From Hofstenia miamia (taxonomy: Eukaryota > Xenacoelomorpha > Acoela): DNA of 64,000 nt. A program made the translations under genes and the position numbers. The stretch lies in NCBI GenBank assembly GCA_004352715.1, contig SCFE01000060.1, forward strand, positions 1,119,030 to 1,183,029. Direction: 5' to 3'. The notes under the pieces were generated by a model that saw only the letters and a program-made list of their open reading frames with translations, was not told the DNA's origin and made no database searches. Positions 1 to 11,191 of this stretch are shown piece after piece (positions within the stretch are counted from its first letter, which is position 1; every line of letters starts with the position of its first letter).

Positions 1-780
1 TTAAAGCAACGTTCTTATTAGTTGCATCCATGAAACTTATATCTTTGTTATAGTTATAGACAATAGCAGGACAGTCAATCCATACAAACATCCAATTTTT
101 TTAATGTTGCAAATTTTAGTAACGTGTTAAGCCTAATTAATATGCAGAATTTCACGCACGTGGTGATACAGAAATCAAAATACTTCCGTCAATTATAAAT
201 TCCGTCACCCGTAGTTAATTAAACGTGACGTTTACCTGAAAATATAATCTAATAATAATTTATGGGATCTTATTGGTTTGTGCATTCAAAGGCACAGTGG
301 GCAGGTTTACTAACAGTTTCATTACTATTACGATTCATTTACAATATATAACAGTAAGAGTTAAAAGAGTTCGATTATATATGGTATTATTGTTTAGATA
401 CTTATATCATTAGAGCTCTTTTTTACAGAATGTATACCAATGAATCGACATTCAATGCTCAATGGCAATATTACGTTATGTACTTACATTGGTACAAAAA
501 TGACTACTTAACTTACTTTAGTGAATTGCATGTGATCTACTAATTTCTTTGCACAACTGTACATTTTATATAAGTGAACTTTTTTGTAAATTAGTGTATT
601 TACAATCATATTTATGTAAATAGAATTTGGTTATAGTCACGTGCTTTTGCAACTTGAGATTTGAGAAACTCCCATACCGGTATGACCTGAGGCACCTCTC
701 AAAGTGACCGGAGAAGTAAAATTAAGAATGACGAAATCCTTTCATACAAAGTCCTGGGGCTCGATTTAACCTCAATGTTC
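1..780. other. No recognised feature
   Basis: AT-rich DNA with no long open frame. I saw no terminal repeats or exon-like GT-AG islands. Confidence 0.5.
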
Positions 781-784
781 CTCG

Positions 785-1840
785 AGAAGATTATTCTAAC
801 TGCAATTCGACACTATTAAACCAATTTTTTTATTGAGTCCTGTTAGTAGATATTCTTTTAGCTGCAAAACAACATCACAAGATTCTCCAACCTTAGCACT
901 GTAATAGCCAATATCACCTGAAGTTTGCTTTCCACTATACAATTGAATATTATGTATAAGACATGTCCTGCTACACAAAATAAAATGTTTGTAACAAAAT
1001 TTATTTGGCTTTTGTGGGATACATTGACGGAAACCACCACTTTTAGCTTATCAACACTTAGATATTACTCTGCTAGTATTCAAATAGCAAGGCTTTGAAA
1101 TTTATTTATAATTGATTGAAATTTCAATTTTTTGCGGTTTGAAGTGTTGTTTTTCTATTTACAAGGTGCGAAAAACGCTTAATCATTTCAAATCTATTTC
1201 TTGTCATTGTATCACCAATAGGACTTACACGGCAGTCCAGATTTATCGAATGCTAGACAAATTGAATATTGATATGTACATTACACATCCTAGAAATTTC
1301 TTCAGTTCATTCAATGAGATAGTAAACCTTTCATAAAGATGGCATGTTTCAAGAAGAAATGGGTATTATTCCTAGAAAAGTAGGTGGTTCTTGGTTCTTC
1401 GATATTCACATTTTGCACTTTACGTCAACGTTCAGCATCCAAATTGATATCATGTTATGAATTGTCAGCATCACTATTAATTAACTCAGTATCGTTTTCA
1501 CTATGCTCACTGCACTCACACCATCAGACTCAATTCCAATATAGCATTCTCATTACCTTCAGCATAATAAGCATGAACTGTTTGCAGACGGAGGCCATAC
1601 AAAACTGAAAAAAAATAGTATGCGTAAACATTTCTGGACAATCATAATCATTAGAAAAAAATCTAACTGGTCCTTTCCATTCACGATCGTAGGCCCAATT
1701 GGTGCGTTTGTGATGACTGATCACAGTGCTCTCAATTGTAAACGTATTCACGATCACATTCTGTTGTTTAATAACCTATTTGCGCATCATACCGGTTCTG
1801 CACTCAGCGTCAACAGGAGATTCGCGCAATGAACTAGTTT
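785..1840 (-). pseudogene. piggyBac transposase relic
   Basis: Read on the minus strand, this stretch carries pieces of a piggyBac (DDE_Tnp_1_7 type) transposase in shifting frames. Near 1320-1230 it reads ISLNELKKFLGCVMYIS followed by IFNLSSIRK, which matches the family pattern 'T..E+..FLG..+YM...NL...R.YW'. Near 980-800 it reads IQLYSGKQ, then GESCDVVLQLKEYL, matching the later 'Y.GK ... G..VV..L' block around the catalytic core. Stops and frameshifts lie between the blocks, so it cannot be active. I could not define terminal repeats. Family assignment is from remembered piggyBac patterns and is fairly secure; the outer boundaries are approximate. Confidence 0.7.
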
Positions 1841-2127
1841 GCAAATTCAGTGTGCATGAAATGTCAATTGCTTTGTTTCATAGTTGGGTTTGGTTGTAAT
1901 CATATAATGTCCCAGTGTTAATCTAGGCCGCGCCATTGCACCCTCGGCGAGCTGATAATTCTAACTGTGGGTCATTACGGCGCATAATAAAACGTGGTGG
2001 TGAACTTACACTTGTGTCAATTTTATTCGTTTTGCATTTGTTTACAGTAAGCGTGCTTTAAACTCACGGCATTATATTCAACTTTATCTGCACTGAGCGA
2101 CGCCTATTAGTCACTGCAGTGGAAATA

Positions 2128-2357
2128 CAGGGTGTCCATAACGTCTGGACACAATAAAATTTCATAATTTCGCCACTATCTAAATAAGTGAACTTCTTTC
2201 CGGATAAAGTACATTAAAATTTTTAAATTAAGCCTCCATAGCCAATGAGAACTATACGTTTAAATCTTTCTTGAATCATGGATGCAAAAAATATAAATTA
2301 TTTTAAAGCCTACATTGAAAACTAGTTTATTTTCCTGTCCAGACTTGACGGACACTG
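2128..2357. mobile_element. Tc1/mariner-type MITE, 230 bp
   Basis: The left end CAGGGTGTCC...GTCTGGACA and the reverse complement of the right end (CAGTGTCCGTCAAGTCTGGACA) match imperfectly, and both are flanked by TA (2126-2127 and 2358-2359). There is no coding capacity. The length, the TA target and the CAG start fit a mariner-type miniature element. Confidence 0.7.
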
Positions 2358-2359
2358 TA

Positions 2360-2999
2360 CAATAACGTCACTTGTACTAAGGGTTTATCTGATTAGTTGT
2401 AAATGTCAGTATTAGCCAATCGGCATAACTTTCACATATTGTAACCGGGGCCGTCAGCATAGCAGACAACACACGATACGTCTGTCAAAATGTCAATTTT
2501 TCTTGTTTGCAGGATGAAATAACAGTAAATGACCCCTTATATTTCATGAATATCCCACTGTTTTGTTTGGATGTGGGACAAATGACTCCCTAATTTTGTG
2601 GTCTAGAATGAACACTGATATCTAACAAAATTTACAAAATATTGTGAAATAAGATAAAATACATGCTATAGCGATAGAAATACAATAATACATAGAGATG
2701 CAAAATGATTTTAAATAAAGAGTTCAATTTTATAAAAATTCTAATTTTTATCCAATCAGCAATAATTGTTATTCATTTGCTTTAGAGCATTATATATGCA
2801 ATGTTTAACAATCAATGAAGATTATTTAATTCTATTAGCCACGCAATTGTCTTCATTTTAAGCTTTGGCTACAACGATACAGCAGAATCAAATTCATATT
2901 AGGATCATCATCAGCATAAGAAAAACGTGAATTTTTAAAAAATCTGATATTTTCAGAAACATGCTTAAAAACAAAAAAGTATATTTATATACAAGTATT
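2360..2999. other. No recognised feature
   Basis: AT-rich intergenic sequence between two transposons. No open frame or repeat is recognised. Confidence 0.5.
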
Positions 3000-3000
3000 T

Positions 3001-3806
3001 TAGTGCTGTTTGAAAAATTAGCAACTTTTTATTAAAGAGGTGTAGAAACACAATTTTGGATAAAAAATTTATAACAAGATATTATCAAAAAAATGTCATT
3101 GTAATATGTCTTACAGGAGCATACAACTATATATTCTCACACGAGATTACGGTTTTGCCTAATATTTTGAGGCTCGACCGTGATTTTTGAGTACTTGAAC
3201 AATACGTTTTGGAATACATGTAGCCAACTTCAACAAGGTTTGTTCAGTAATTTTACGGTTCCACACGCAAATAATCGCAGCAAGTAACTCACTTTATGGT
3301 CTGGGTCGATGTGCGTTGCCACCCATGACAAAGTTCAAGTAACGAGTATTGACGTTTTAATACGCGATCTTGTCTTAAAGTCGATTTTCACTTTCTACCC
3401 GAATTCTTTCTTGATGAATTTTTACCATTCAGATATCGGTTCATGGTAGACTTGTTAATTTTCAACTTGGTTGCAATGTAACACTGTTTATAGTCTTCAT
3501 TGTAGAGAGCGTCAATAACTGCTTTCTGCTGTTGAGTAAGATCGCATTTTCTACCCATCAAAGTAGTTGATAGTTTAAAATTGAATGCAACTGTGTATCG
3601 TGTGTTGTATTATAATTCTAATTAAAATTAAAATTAAAATTCAATATTGATATCAATGGTAATAATGACAAACATGATGTCTTTAATAGAATAGATATCC
3701 ACTATGAATAGAAACCTCACTTATGATACAAAACTCAAGAAATTATGGCAAATCAGAGTCAAAGCAGTAAAAAATCGAAAAGTTGCTAATTTTTTGAACG
3801 GCACTG
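3001..3806 (-). mobile_element. Internally deleted Tc1-like element
   Basis: Inverted ends: the right end read inward is CAGTGCCGTTCAAAAAATTA and the left end reads AGTGCTGTTTGAAAAATTAG; both continue GCAACTTTT, next to TA. On the minus strand from ATG at 3558 the frame reads MGRKCDLTQQQKAVIDALYN, then a helix-turn-helix (CYIATKLKINKSTMNRYL) typical of the Tc1 paired-like DNA-binding domain. It ends near 3170 with the Tc1 C-terminal signature (ITEQTLLKLATCIPKRI). The catalytic DDE core is missing, so the N- and C-terminal parts are fused by an internal deletion, and stops are present. A non-autonomous derivative. Confidence 0.85.
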
Positions 3807-3899
3807 TATAAAAGGAAATGCTATATTTAAAATATTATTCCTTAATAATGTAATTAACTAAATTTTAAAATGTCTTTCTAAAATTTATAATTTTCTATG

Positions 3900-5313
3900 T
3901 TAAATAGTCCGCCTTTTGCCTCTATGTCTAACTTGCAACCAAGCTGTGTCTTCGTTTGGGGAATTATTGATAGTTGCAGCAGATGTTCCTACACCAGAGT
4001 CACCCTCTGCATATGGTTCCCTGTTTGTCCGTTCACAAGACGCGTCATGCATAGCATCAAGCCAACGCCAACGAGGAAAATTTCCACCCCAGTCCTCTTT
4101 TGTAGAAGATTTTTTTCTGTAAATGTCCTTAAAGCCCTTCCATGTATTTTCTAACTAGATTATAGATGGAAGTTCTAAGTTAATTGCAAATAAGCATTTG
4201 ATATCTGAATATAAAATACATTTTGTATTGTTTAGAGCAATGATGAGCTTGAGATTATCTTTGCAAAAAACACTAAAAACAACCTATAACATTTTGCAGA
4301 CTGTAGTGGCGAATAATATGTAGAGATAACTGTTGAAAGCCCCAAAATTTATGAGCACTCAAAAAATAAATTTTGTGATGGCGTGTACTTTTTTCCCGCA
4401 GTCTTTTCTAGCTCAACAGAGGTCTTGCCAAATTATTACCCCCGCGTATTTTCTTTGCAGCATTGATTGCTCCTTCTTCGGACAATTTGATATTAAAAAA
4501 TCCACAGCACCATCTAAAGCTCAGTATTCGAGCCAACTTTTTTCGATATTTTTACTATTACAGGCTTTGTTTCACTTTCCTTTGGAGGTGATCAAATTCG
4601 CAACATTACTGATCCCAGTAAACACGCCACACGCGGCATGAAGGCTATTTTAGTTCTCGGCAAATGAGTAGCATTTGGCAAGGTGTAATGTGATTCAGAA
4701 CTATCAAACGCATCTAGTGTACTAAAACAACATTAAATTCTACGAAAAATATAATGAAATTGAGGGCTAGATTCCCACCATTATGACCTGGATATATAGG
4801 ACATAGATTCATGAATGACTGATTTTGCAATTATACATTCTTTAAAATTTAGGTTCATTTTAAATTTGTTGCACATAATTAATCTACAAAACTAATAATT
4901 AATAACACTACAAATAAAATAAAAAATGTCAAAAGAAGAATTCTTAAAAAGCAATCCTAAATGAATGAATAAAAACTTACTCAAGTCACAATGTGGTGGA
5001 AGATCATAGACAATACCCCCGGTATAAAGCAAATTAATTAAAAACATCATTCACTATCATATGTGTTATGTTCAATTCAATTATAGTAATGTAGTTATAG
5101 AGTGTAATTACCTTATTAAATCTTTCCTTGCAGGCCAGAATATTAGGATAGGAGAAAGTAGGTTGATTTGAGAATTTCTAAAGAAAAAGATCAAAATTAT
5201 ATATGAATTAAAAGCAGAAATACTTACGATAGAAGCGCAAATATTTCAACATGTGATCAAATTGGTCTTGCGTTAAAGAAACTTTTTTGAAAGAAATTAC
5301 AAGCTCTTCATCC
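3900..5313 (-). CDS. Two in-phase exons of an unidentified gene
   Basis: Exon A is 5313-5228: its acceptor ends ATTTGTTTAG, its donor is C|GTAAGTAT, and it codes DEELVISFKKVSLTQDQF then DHMLKYLRFY. Exon B is 4150-3900: its acceptor ends CTAGTTAG and the stop TAA is at 3902-3900. It codes NTWKGFKDIYRKKSSTKED, then GGNFPRWRWLDAMHDASCER and a Ser/Asn/Thr-rich tail ending GKRRTI. Joining A to B keeps the frame (C + AA = Gln). Exon A starts inside a codon, so upstream exons must exist. The WKGFKDIYRKK segment loosely resembles MADF/Myb-SANT-like DNA-binding modules, but I do not recognise the family. Exon A lies between inverted copies of TAGACAATACCCCC (see 5005-5418), so it may belong to a mobile element rather than a host gene. 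Confidence 0.5.
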
Positions 5314-5418
5314 CTAAACAAATTCAAATGAAATGTGAATTTTATTTACAAGAAAACATTTAAACAAAAAGTACATTTAAACAAAAAAACATTTAACAAA
5401 AAAGGGGGTATTGTCTAT
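5005..5418. repeat. Inverted repeat pair around exon A
   Basis: CATAGACAATACCCCC at 5005-5020 is matched in reverse complement by GGGGGTATTGTCTAT at 5404-5418. The 414-bp interval holds the 86-nt exon A of the minus-strand gene. It could be a small transposon with about 15-bp ends or a chance pair. I saw no clear target duplication. Confidence 0.5.
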
Positions 5419-5499
5419 AATGAGGAAGGAGATGATGGAGATTGAAAACCTAAATGAAAACCTTTAAATTTAAAATTTTAATGCATTGTATGTAATGTA

Positions 5500-6450
5500 A
5501 TATCCTCTACCAGGCATTATCACTGTTTATCTACTGTTACTTTATAACGTTAGCTGTGTTATTGCGGGTAAGGATTTACTTGTTGTTACTGCTTGACTAG
5601 TTTCTTCTGTTTTCCTTTGTAACCTTGAGTTAACTGATCACTTTTTAGGTGACGAAGCCATGTGGTAACCTCCATAGCGATCTTCTAGTGGGCATCTGCC
5701 TGAAGTGGATCTCCACATCCAATTTCACCATTCCATCCAATGCTTGAGTGCCACTTCTCAGCTCAATCAAGATAGCTTATGTGTACCCTACATTAGCTCA
5801 GTGCTTACTCAAGACATGACACAACTCGACTTAAACTCTATTGTGTGAAAGTGTTATATCTATTTGCAACCTGAACTGTTACTAGTTGTTCGTTAAATAT
5901 TACATGTAGCCATTACCGAAATATATTGGCTTATTTAAATAAATTCTATTTGAACAACTTCCTAACCTACATTTATAACTTACTACATGTACGGTCATTA
6001 TATCAGTCGATTATAGGTCATAAATTTAGATCTAAAATAATATTAAGATAATTCCTAGGGTTTGGTTATCCAACCATTTGTTGACAGTTAGTTATCTGAT
6101 ACATGTAGAAAGGAAATGCTAGTCGGCTAATCGAGAGAAAACCCCTACACCTAACATAAGTGCACTTTCATGATCTGGCACAGGGACCCTAGAATCGTTC
6201 CCTGTGATGTATCCAGACCACTACTAAACACTGCTTGATTAGCTTGACATTGTATTAAATAATCAAACCGTTAATAAGATGAAAAATAAGAATTCTAAGT
6301 AAAATTCTTTATCAAATGCTTACAATAAGTTTCAATGTATTTATAGTATTTCAAAAGAAGTACCTGTCGATTCAAATTTAAACTTCTGCCAAGATGGCGG
6401 CTATAAAATAACGTAAGCGTTGCTTTGTCAAAAGTATTTTTATCGACAGA
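5500..6450 (+). repeat. Interspersed repeat, copy 1 (~0.95 kb)
   Basis: This stretch aligns by eye, with gaps, to the reverse complement of 38690-39665. Shared landmarks include CCTCTACCAGGCAT, GTGACRAAGCCATG, TTATGTGTACC, TTCCTAGG and CTGCCAAGATGGCGG (CTGCCAATATGGTGG in copy 2). Identity looks like about 70-80 percent. There is no coding capacity, and the element type and true ends are unknown. Confidence 0.75.
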
Positions 6451-6952
6451 TACAAATATCTCTTTTTTGATACATATTTTATTTTTGGTTGCATTTTACA
6501 AATTAATCTGAAATCATAGCAACTAATTGATTATAATATTTTTTAATCAACTCCTTTTTGATCTTACTCTCTTCTGCGACGTTTGCAGCTTATTTCTGAT
6601 TATTTTGGATGATGCTACAGTAACATAATTCAATGGATAATGCTTGCTGACTTGCATCCTGTCAGATGCGTTTTTAAAAAAATCACTTCACTCCTTCAAA
6701 AATTTGAGCTTTTTCCATCTTACGCAAGATGTAATTTGAGCGAACAGCATCTATAAACTCATGAATTTAAGAAAGAAAATGTAAATCTTACCAACAACAA
6801 CACTGATTAGAGTTGTAAAAGAGCCGCTTCATTTGATCCCCTCCTGGGTGCATTTTAACCTTTGAGGCGATATTGTCAGTCATTAGTATGCTCATTATAT
6901 TTTTTACAATGTCATTTTCGCGACCCCCTGCATAACTTAACTTTGCTACCTA

Positions 6953-7712
6953 AAGTAGCGTTCAGACATACAACTTTGTTCACAACTTTTCAATTATAAT
7001 TTACAAAACCAATGTTATATTGGGAAATTTCCTCTTTTGCTAGACTTCTTAAATGCGTATTTTTATAACTTCCGATTCTCGAATTCCACAAACAGGGCCT
7101 TTCTTCCACAAGCTCTATTATTTGGGTTTCACTATCAAGCGACTACATGCTTTTATTAATGAGTGAATAAATAGATCATCCAAAAACGGAATAATGCGCA
7201 AAATGATCGTGCACTCNATTCAAGGGCATTGGGATGAAAGCAACTGATGACGAATACAAGATCCCAGATATCAAGAGAGACAACTACCAGCACATGAATG
7301 AAGACNATTCCACAAACAGGGCCTTTCTTCCACAAGCTCTATTATTTGGGTTTCACTATCAAGCGACTACATGCTTTTATTAATGAGTGAATAAATAGAT
7401 CATCCAAAAACGGAATAATGCGCAAAATGATCGTGCACTCTATCGTTAAATAAAGGAATCCATGTATTTCCCCGGAAGTAATAAATACAGAATAAGCTGC
7501 TTATTTAATTATACAGTCGTTTAATGCTAGCACTCAGAATTTGTTTTGAAAAGTTCACAACAAAGTTTTTTTCGCGTTCACACCTGAAACTTTGTTGTCA
7601 ACCTCATTATCTCACCAAAAGTTGTCTGCCAAAGTAGAATCGATTTAACTCTGCTGACAACCTCATTAAATTCGAAAAAGTTGTGAACAAAGTTGTATAT
7701 CTGAACACTACT
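6953..7712. mobile_element. MITE with ~37-bp inverted ends, inside an intron
   Basis: The left end AAGTAGCGTTCAGACATACA is matched by the reverse complement of the right end, AAGTAGTGTTCAGATATACA; both continue ACTTTGTTCACAACTTTT. The element lies wholly in the intron between the third and fourth exons of the DUF4806-like gene and contains no frame. Its true length is uncertain because two single-N joins and a local duplication lie inside it. Confidence 0.8.
7083..7440. repeat. False tandem duplication around single Ns
   Basis: 7083-7216 and 7307-7440 are the same sequence. Between them are single Ns at 7217 and 7306 and an unrelated 88-bp piece (7218-7305) of more balanced composition that is open in one frame (GIGMKATDDEYKIPDIKRD). 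This looks like an unmerged contig overlap with a foreign or misplaced fragment between. Confidence 0.75.
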
Positions 7713-8439
7713 TATATTATACATAGTATATTAAATAATTATTTTCTAACACAAAAATAATAGCAATATAAATAAAAATTACCAAGACTTTTCTAATCCC
7801 ACCAACTCTTCTAGGGATTGCAGTGACTCTAAAGAGTCAATTGGAAGTGTTGGTAAGGATTTCGATTCTTCACATGGCAAACAATCTTTAGTGCCCTCCC
7901 CAACTGACAAGAATCTCGAGAGAGTGACTTTAATATCTGTCAATTCTTTCCATATAGCTGATAATTGAGCGTCTAAAATAGCATTATTAAGCTAAATAAT
8001 ATTTTGTATACATAAATATTTTAACCAAATATACATAATTAATTTAACCAAATATTCCAAATAATTTATATAAATAACTAACTTTGTTAGCAGAGGTTGG
8101 ACACATACTGACATTTGGAGTTTGAACATATGAGGTCTAAAATAACAACATAAGTCTTTATTTTTACCAATGTCTGAGCATGCAAGAAAATTACTTACAG
8201 TAGGTGTCATTCTTTGAACAGATGGTGGTGGTGGTGGTAGTGGGGGAGTCAAAACTTGTAAATTGGGAGATGTTCTCTTTTGCTTCGGAGGAGCAGGATT
8301 ATCGTTCTCATCAGTGCTCAGGTGAAAACCTTTAGGCTTAACATGTGGCCTTGTTTGTGGCTGGTTATCGACACCACTTACGAACTCAGCGATTGAACAT
8401 TTTCTTCGCACCTCTACCTTCGTATCTATTTTAAAATAG

Positions 8440-10385
8440 GCATTCAAATGCTTAAATTAGCATAAAATACCCGCGAAGCCTAAAATGCGGATTTCATGGT
8501 TTTCCCAACATTCCAGTGGTTCAGTATTTGCTTTTCTGTGAAAAGCAGAACGACTGGGGGCCACATACTATTGGAACGACCTTCAATTCACGATGAAGGT
8601 ACGTAGTAAACACTTGAAGTGAACAACGTAGAACATTACTGAAATATAATTTCATTAATGAACAAAAGTTTATAATAATTACGAACATAATTTAAATTTA
8701 AAAATGTAACATAATTTTTACTCAATCATCATATCTACAGTTCAAATCTAGTTACAAGTGGTAATAAAATGATATCGCGATGATCAACAAATGAAATGCA
8801 TTTTCTATCTATTTGACATATAAGGAAAATAATTCATCCGACGAGGATGTGAAACAACAGCAATTCTAAATAATTTTGATGAGGAAGGACGATCAAAAAC
8901 ATTGAGTAAAACAGAAAATTTGATACCGTGTGCCAAAATCTCATTATCTCAGTATGAAAATTCTGTCAAGCAGACAAAAATGGTTTTGTCCATCAATACG
9001 GAAGTCCCCATTTGTTCCAATGCGACATCGGCGATATAATTTACAAGCACAAGGACGTTCTAAGTGAATTACTTCAGTCAGTTTTTTTGCAGATTCTTTT
9101 ACAGGTAAATGCGAAAGTTGCTGGCCTTGCTTAGCAAGTGGCTGTAAAGAATGATGTCCTGATTTTAGGCACCTTTTGATGGATTTCATGAAGTTCTCAA
9201 AAGGAAGCATGAAAATTCGTCAAGACTATCATGATTTTGCCCACAAAAAGCCAAATGCACCAACGAGTGAACATTGTATACAAGAAACTCTTTTCCGCGT
9301 ATTTCATTGTATCAAGATTACTTGATGCATCAGCAAGCAACCGACATCCTAAAATTACACATTAGTACAGTAAAAAAAGCATGCTAAACAAATGATTAAT
9401 TTAAATATATAGAAAGGAAACAACAATCCCATTGAGCAATAAAGAAAATGATTGTAGATGACGTCGGGAAGTTGATGAAATACAAAAATGCCAGTATACA
9501 GCATCAATGTTCGCCACTCGGTTGCCTTGAAATATAAAACGTCCCTTAAAGCACGGTATCCCGGGAAAATGGGAAATCCGAGTAGAATTCGCTGACAAAA
9601 GAGAATCAGAAATTTGGATCCGAATATTGGAAGACTGACGCACATCAAGATTTCCTGACATCAAACCTTGAACATACAGGAGATAATTTCTGGCACGATG
9701 TATCAAGTTAATATAGAAAGAAAACAGAAGAAAATACAAGTTACGGTAAACGTATATAATAATACTGATTTCATAAAGTAAGTAATGAAACTTTAATAAA
9801 CGTAAGGGTAAAGTAATGAGAAAGACTTACAACCACATAATTTCTTCATGACTCCAAGAAAACAAAGGTGCATATAATCTAGTGGAAAGGACTGAATCAT
9901 ATACATGGCAGGAATTAACTCAAATGGCGACATAATAACTTGATGTTCCGAATCAAGTCTTTGCCAGAACGTATCATCTATCCGGGCATTCTTAACTGTA
10001 GGAAATACATTGCGTCCATGAAATTCGCCTTCTGCATCGCAAAACTGGCAGGAAGAGTATCCATTATGAAGCTTTGTTCCTTTTTATAAATGCACGAGCA
10101 GGAGCATCAAGTGGAACGCATTTCACATTTACTGTCACCAATTCTGAATTTATAGCCACACCTGAATGAAGTTCTATCAGTGCATTCCTTAAAAGATGCA
10201 AAAACTGATTCAACTCTGGCTTTCCTACTCTATAAAAGCACCTGATAATGAAAACTTCCTTGTTTAATTGGAATATTCCAAAAACAGGCCGAAATGACGT
10301 GAAGACGATTTAATAACAGGGAGACCATCAAAATTAAGATGCATGTTGAGCGGCATTGCACTTGCCAGTTCAGTAGTTCTAAACA
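8440..10385 (-). pseudogene. Relic transposase linked to DUF4806 (MHLCFLGV family)
   Basis: Minus-strand fragments follow the order of a widespread animal transposase family. From about 10360 they read MPLNMHLNFDGLPVIKSS. Near 10100-10000 comes NGYSSCQFCDAEGEFHGRN, and near 9900-9835 SPFELIPAMYMIQSFPLDYM followed by HLCFLGVMKKL. Near 9540-9440 KATEWRTLMLYTG corresponds to the usual 'WKATEFRQFLLYTG', and near 9210-9120 LPFENFMKSIKRCLKS. Frameshifts and stops separate the blocks. I recognise the family by these phrases; its members are usually annotated only as uncharacterised or transposase-like. The DUF4806-like gene follows on the same strand, so the two may be halves of one old two-gene transposon. 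Confidence 0.65.
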
Positions 10386-10411
10386 TTATCTCATCTTATA
10401 ATATGTATATT

Positions 10412-10412
<1 letters not shown>

Positions 10413-10454
<42 letters not shown>

Positions 10455-10779
10455 GTATATATTTATATTTTCGCTAGGTATTTTCAATATTTATATTCGC
10501 GCTAAGTATAAAATATTTCATTATATATTATTTTATGCTTGCGATAAGTATACTATATAAATATTTTTTATTTTTTTTTCAAATGTGTAAAAAATTCGAA
10601 ATTTGTTTAGGCATACATATAATACCCTAAATAGCATCACTAAACACTTTTATAAACTGATCTGTGGCTTGTTTGGCCAAACCCAAATTCGCGCTAAGTA
10701 TAAGGGGAAATGGAAACTTTCGCGCTAAGTATTGCCCAAAACCAATTTACCATAATACTTATATATATATATATATACA
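10413..10779. mobile_element. (TA)n-bounded element with CGCTAAGTATA motifs
   Basis: A non-coding segment begins and ends in (TA)n (about 10413-10446 and 10758-10779). The motif TTCGCGCTAAGTAT occurs directly repeated near 10497, 10687 and 10719, with looser forms (TTCGCTAGGTAT, TTGCGATAAGTAT) near 10470 and 10539. Related (TA)n-bounded segments lie at 39780-40651 and 50498-50765. Confidence 0.55.
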
Positions 10780-11191
10780 GGCTTGTCCAATGGTGTGGGG
10801 ATCCCCATAGACGTTGTGGGGTGGGGTAGGGATGAATGTTCGCCTCATGGGTTTCGTGGAGATCGGTGAGGCAACTATTCTAACTATACATTCTATTATG
10901 CCATAAATTGAAGGGGTTGAAAAAGATCCAGAAAGAACAGAACCCTCCCACAATCTTCGTCGTTAATCATAAGAAACATATATTCTAAATCAAAGCATTT
11001 CTACATATTTGATTGTTTATTATTTCAATTCATTCCATAATCTTGCTGATTTGTCAGAAGACAGTGATGATGAATGAAATGTGTGTGGTTATTGATTTGC
11101 ACATTATAATTGCATTATTTCTTTACTTTCTTTACTTTGTTTATAGTTTACTGTTAGTTCACGTATATATATATATATATATATATATATA
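10780..11191. other. No recognised gene; (TA)n at the end
   Basis: Immediately after (TA)n comes ACAGGCTTGTCCAATGG, which resembles a hAT-type end (CAG..GTCCAA). It could be the left end of the hAT element whose transposase appears after the gap, but I found no matching right end. A (TA)14 run borders the gap. Confidence 0.3.

Larger units (their letters stand above)
6792..8425 (-). pseudogene. DUF4806-like gene, exons 1-4 with a frame slip
   Basis: Four exons with good splice sites: 8425-8199 (donor ACT|GTAAGT), 8136-8083 (donor AAA|GTTAGT), 7991-7783 (donor TTG|GTAATT) and 6927-6792 (acceptor TTATGCAG, donor TTG|GTAAGA). Exons 1-3 join in frame. The protein has a basic start (KVEVRRKCS), a region rich in Lys and Pro with a run of seven prolines, then LSAIWKELTDIKVTLSRFL and LPIDSLESLQSLEELVGLE, resembling the start of the DUF4806 domain. 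Exon 4 continues it (ENDIVKNIMSILMTDNIASK) but is one base out of frame after a run of five Gs at the acceptor. A further block AVRSNYILRKMEKAQ near 6760-6690 fits the domain end, again out of phase. So it is a decayed copy or carries sequence errors. In insects and cnidarians, DUF4806 proteins often come from DNA transposons, which suits the transposase relic just upstream. Confidence 0.6.
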
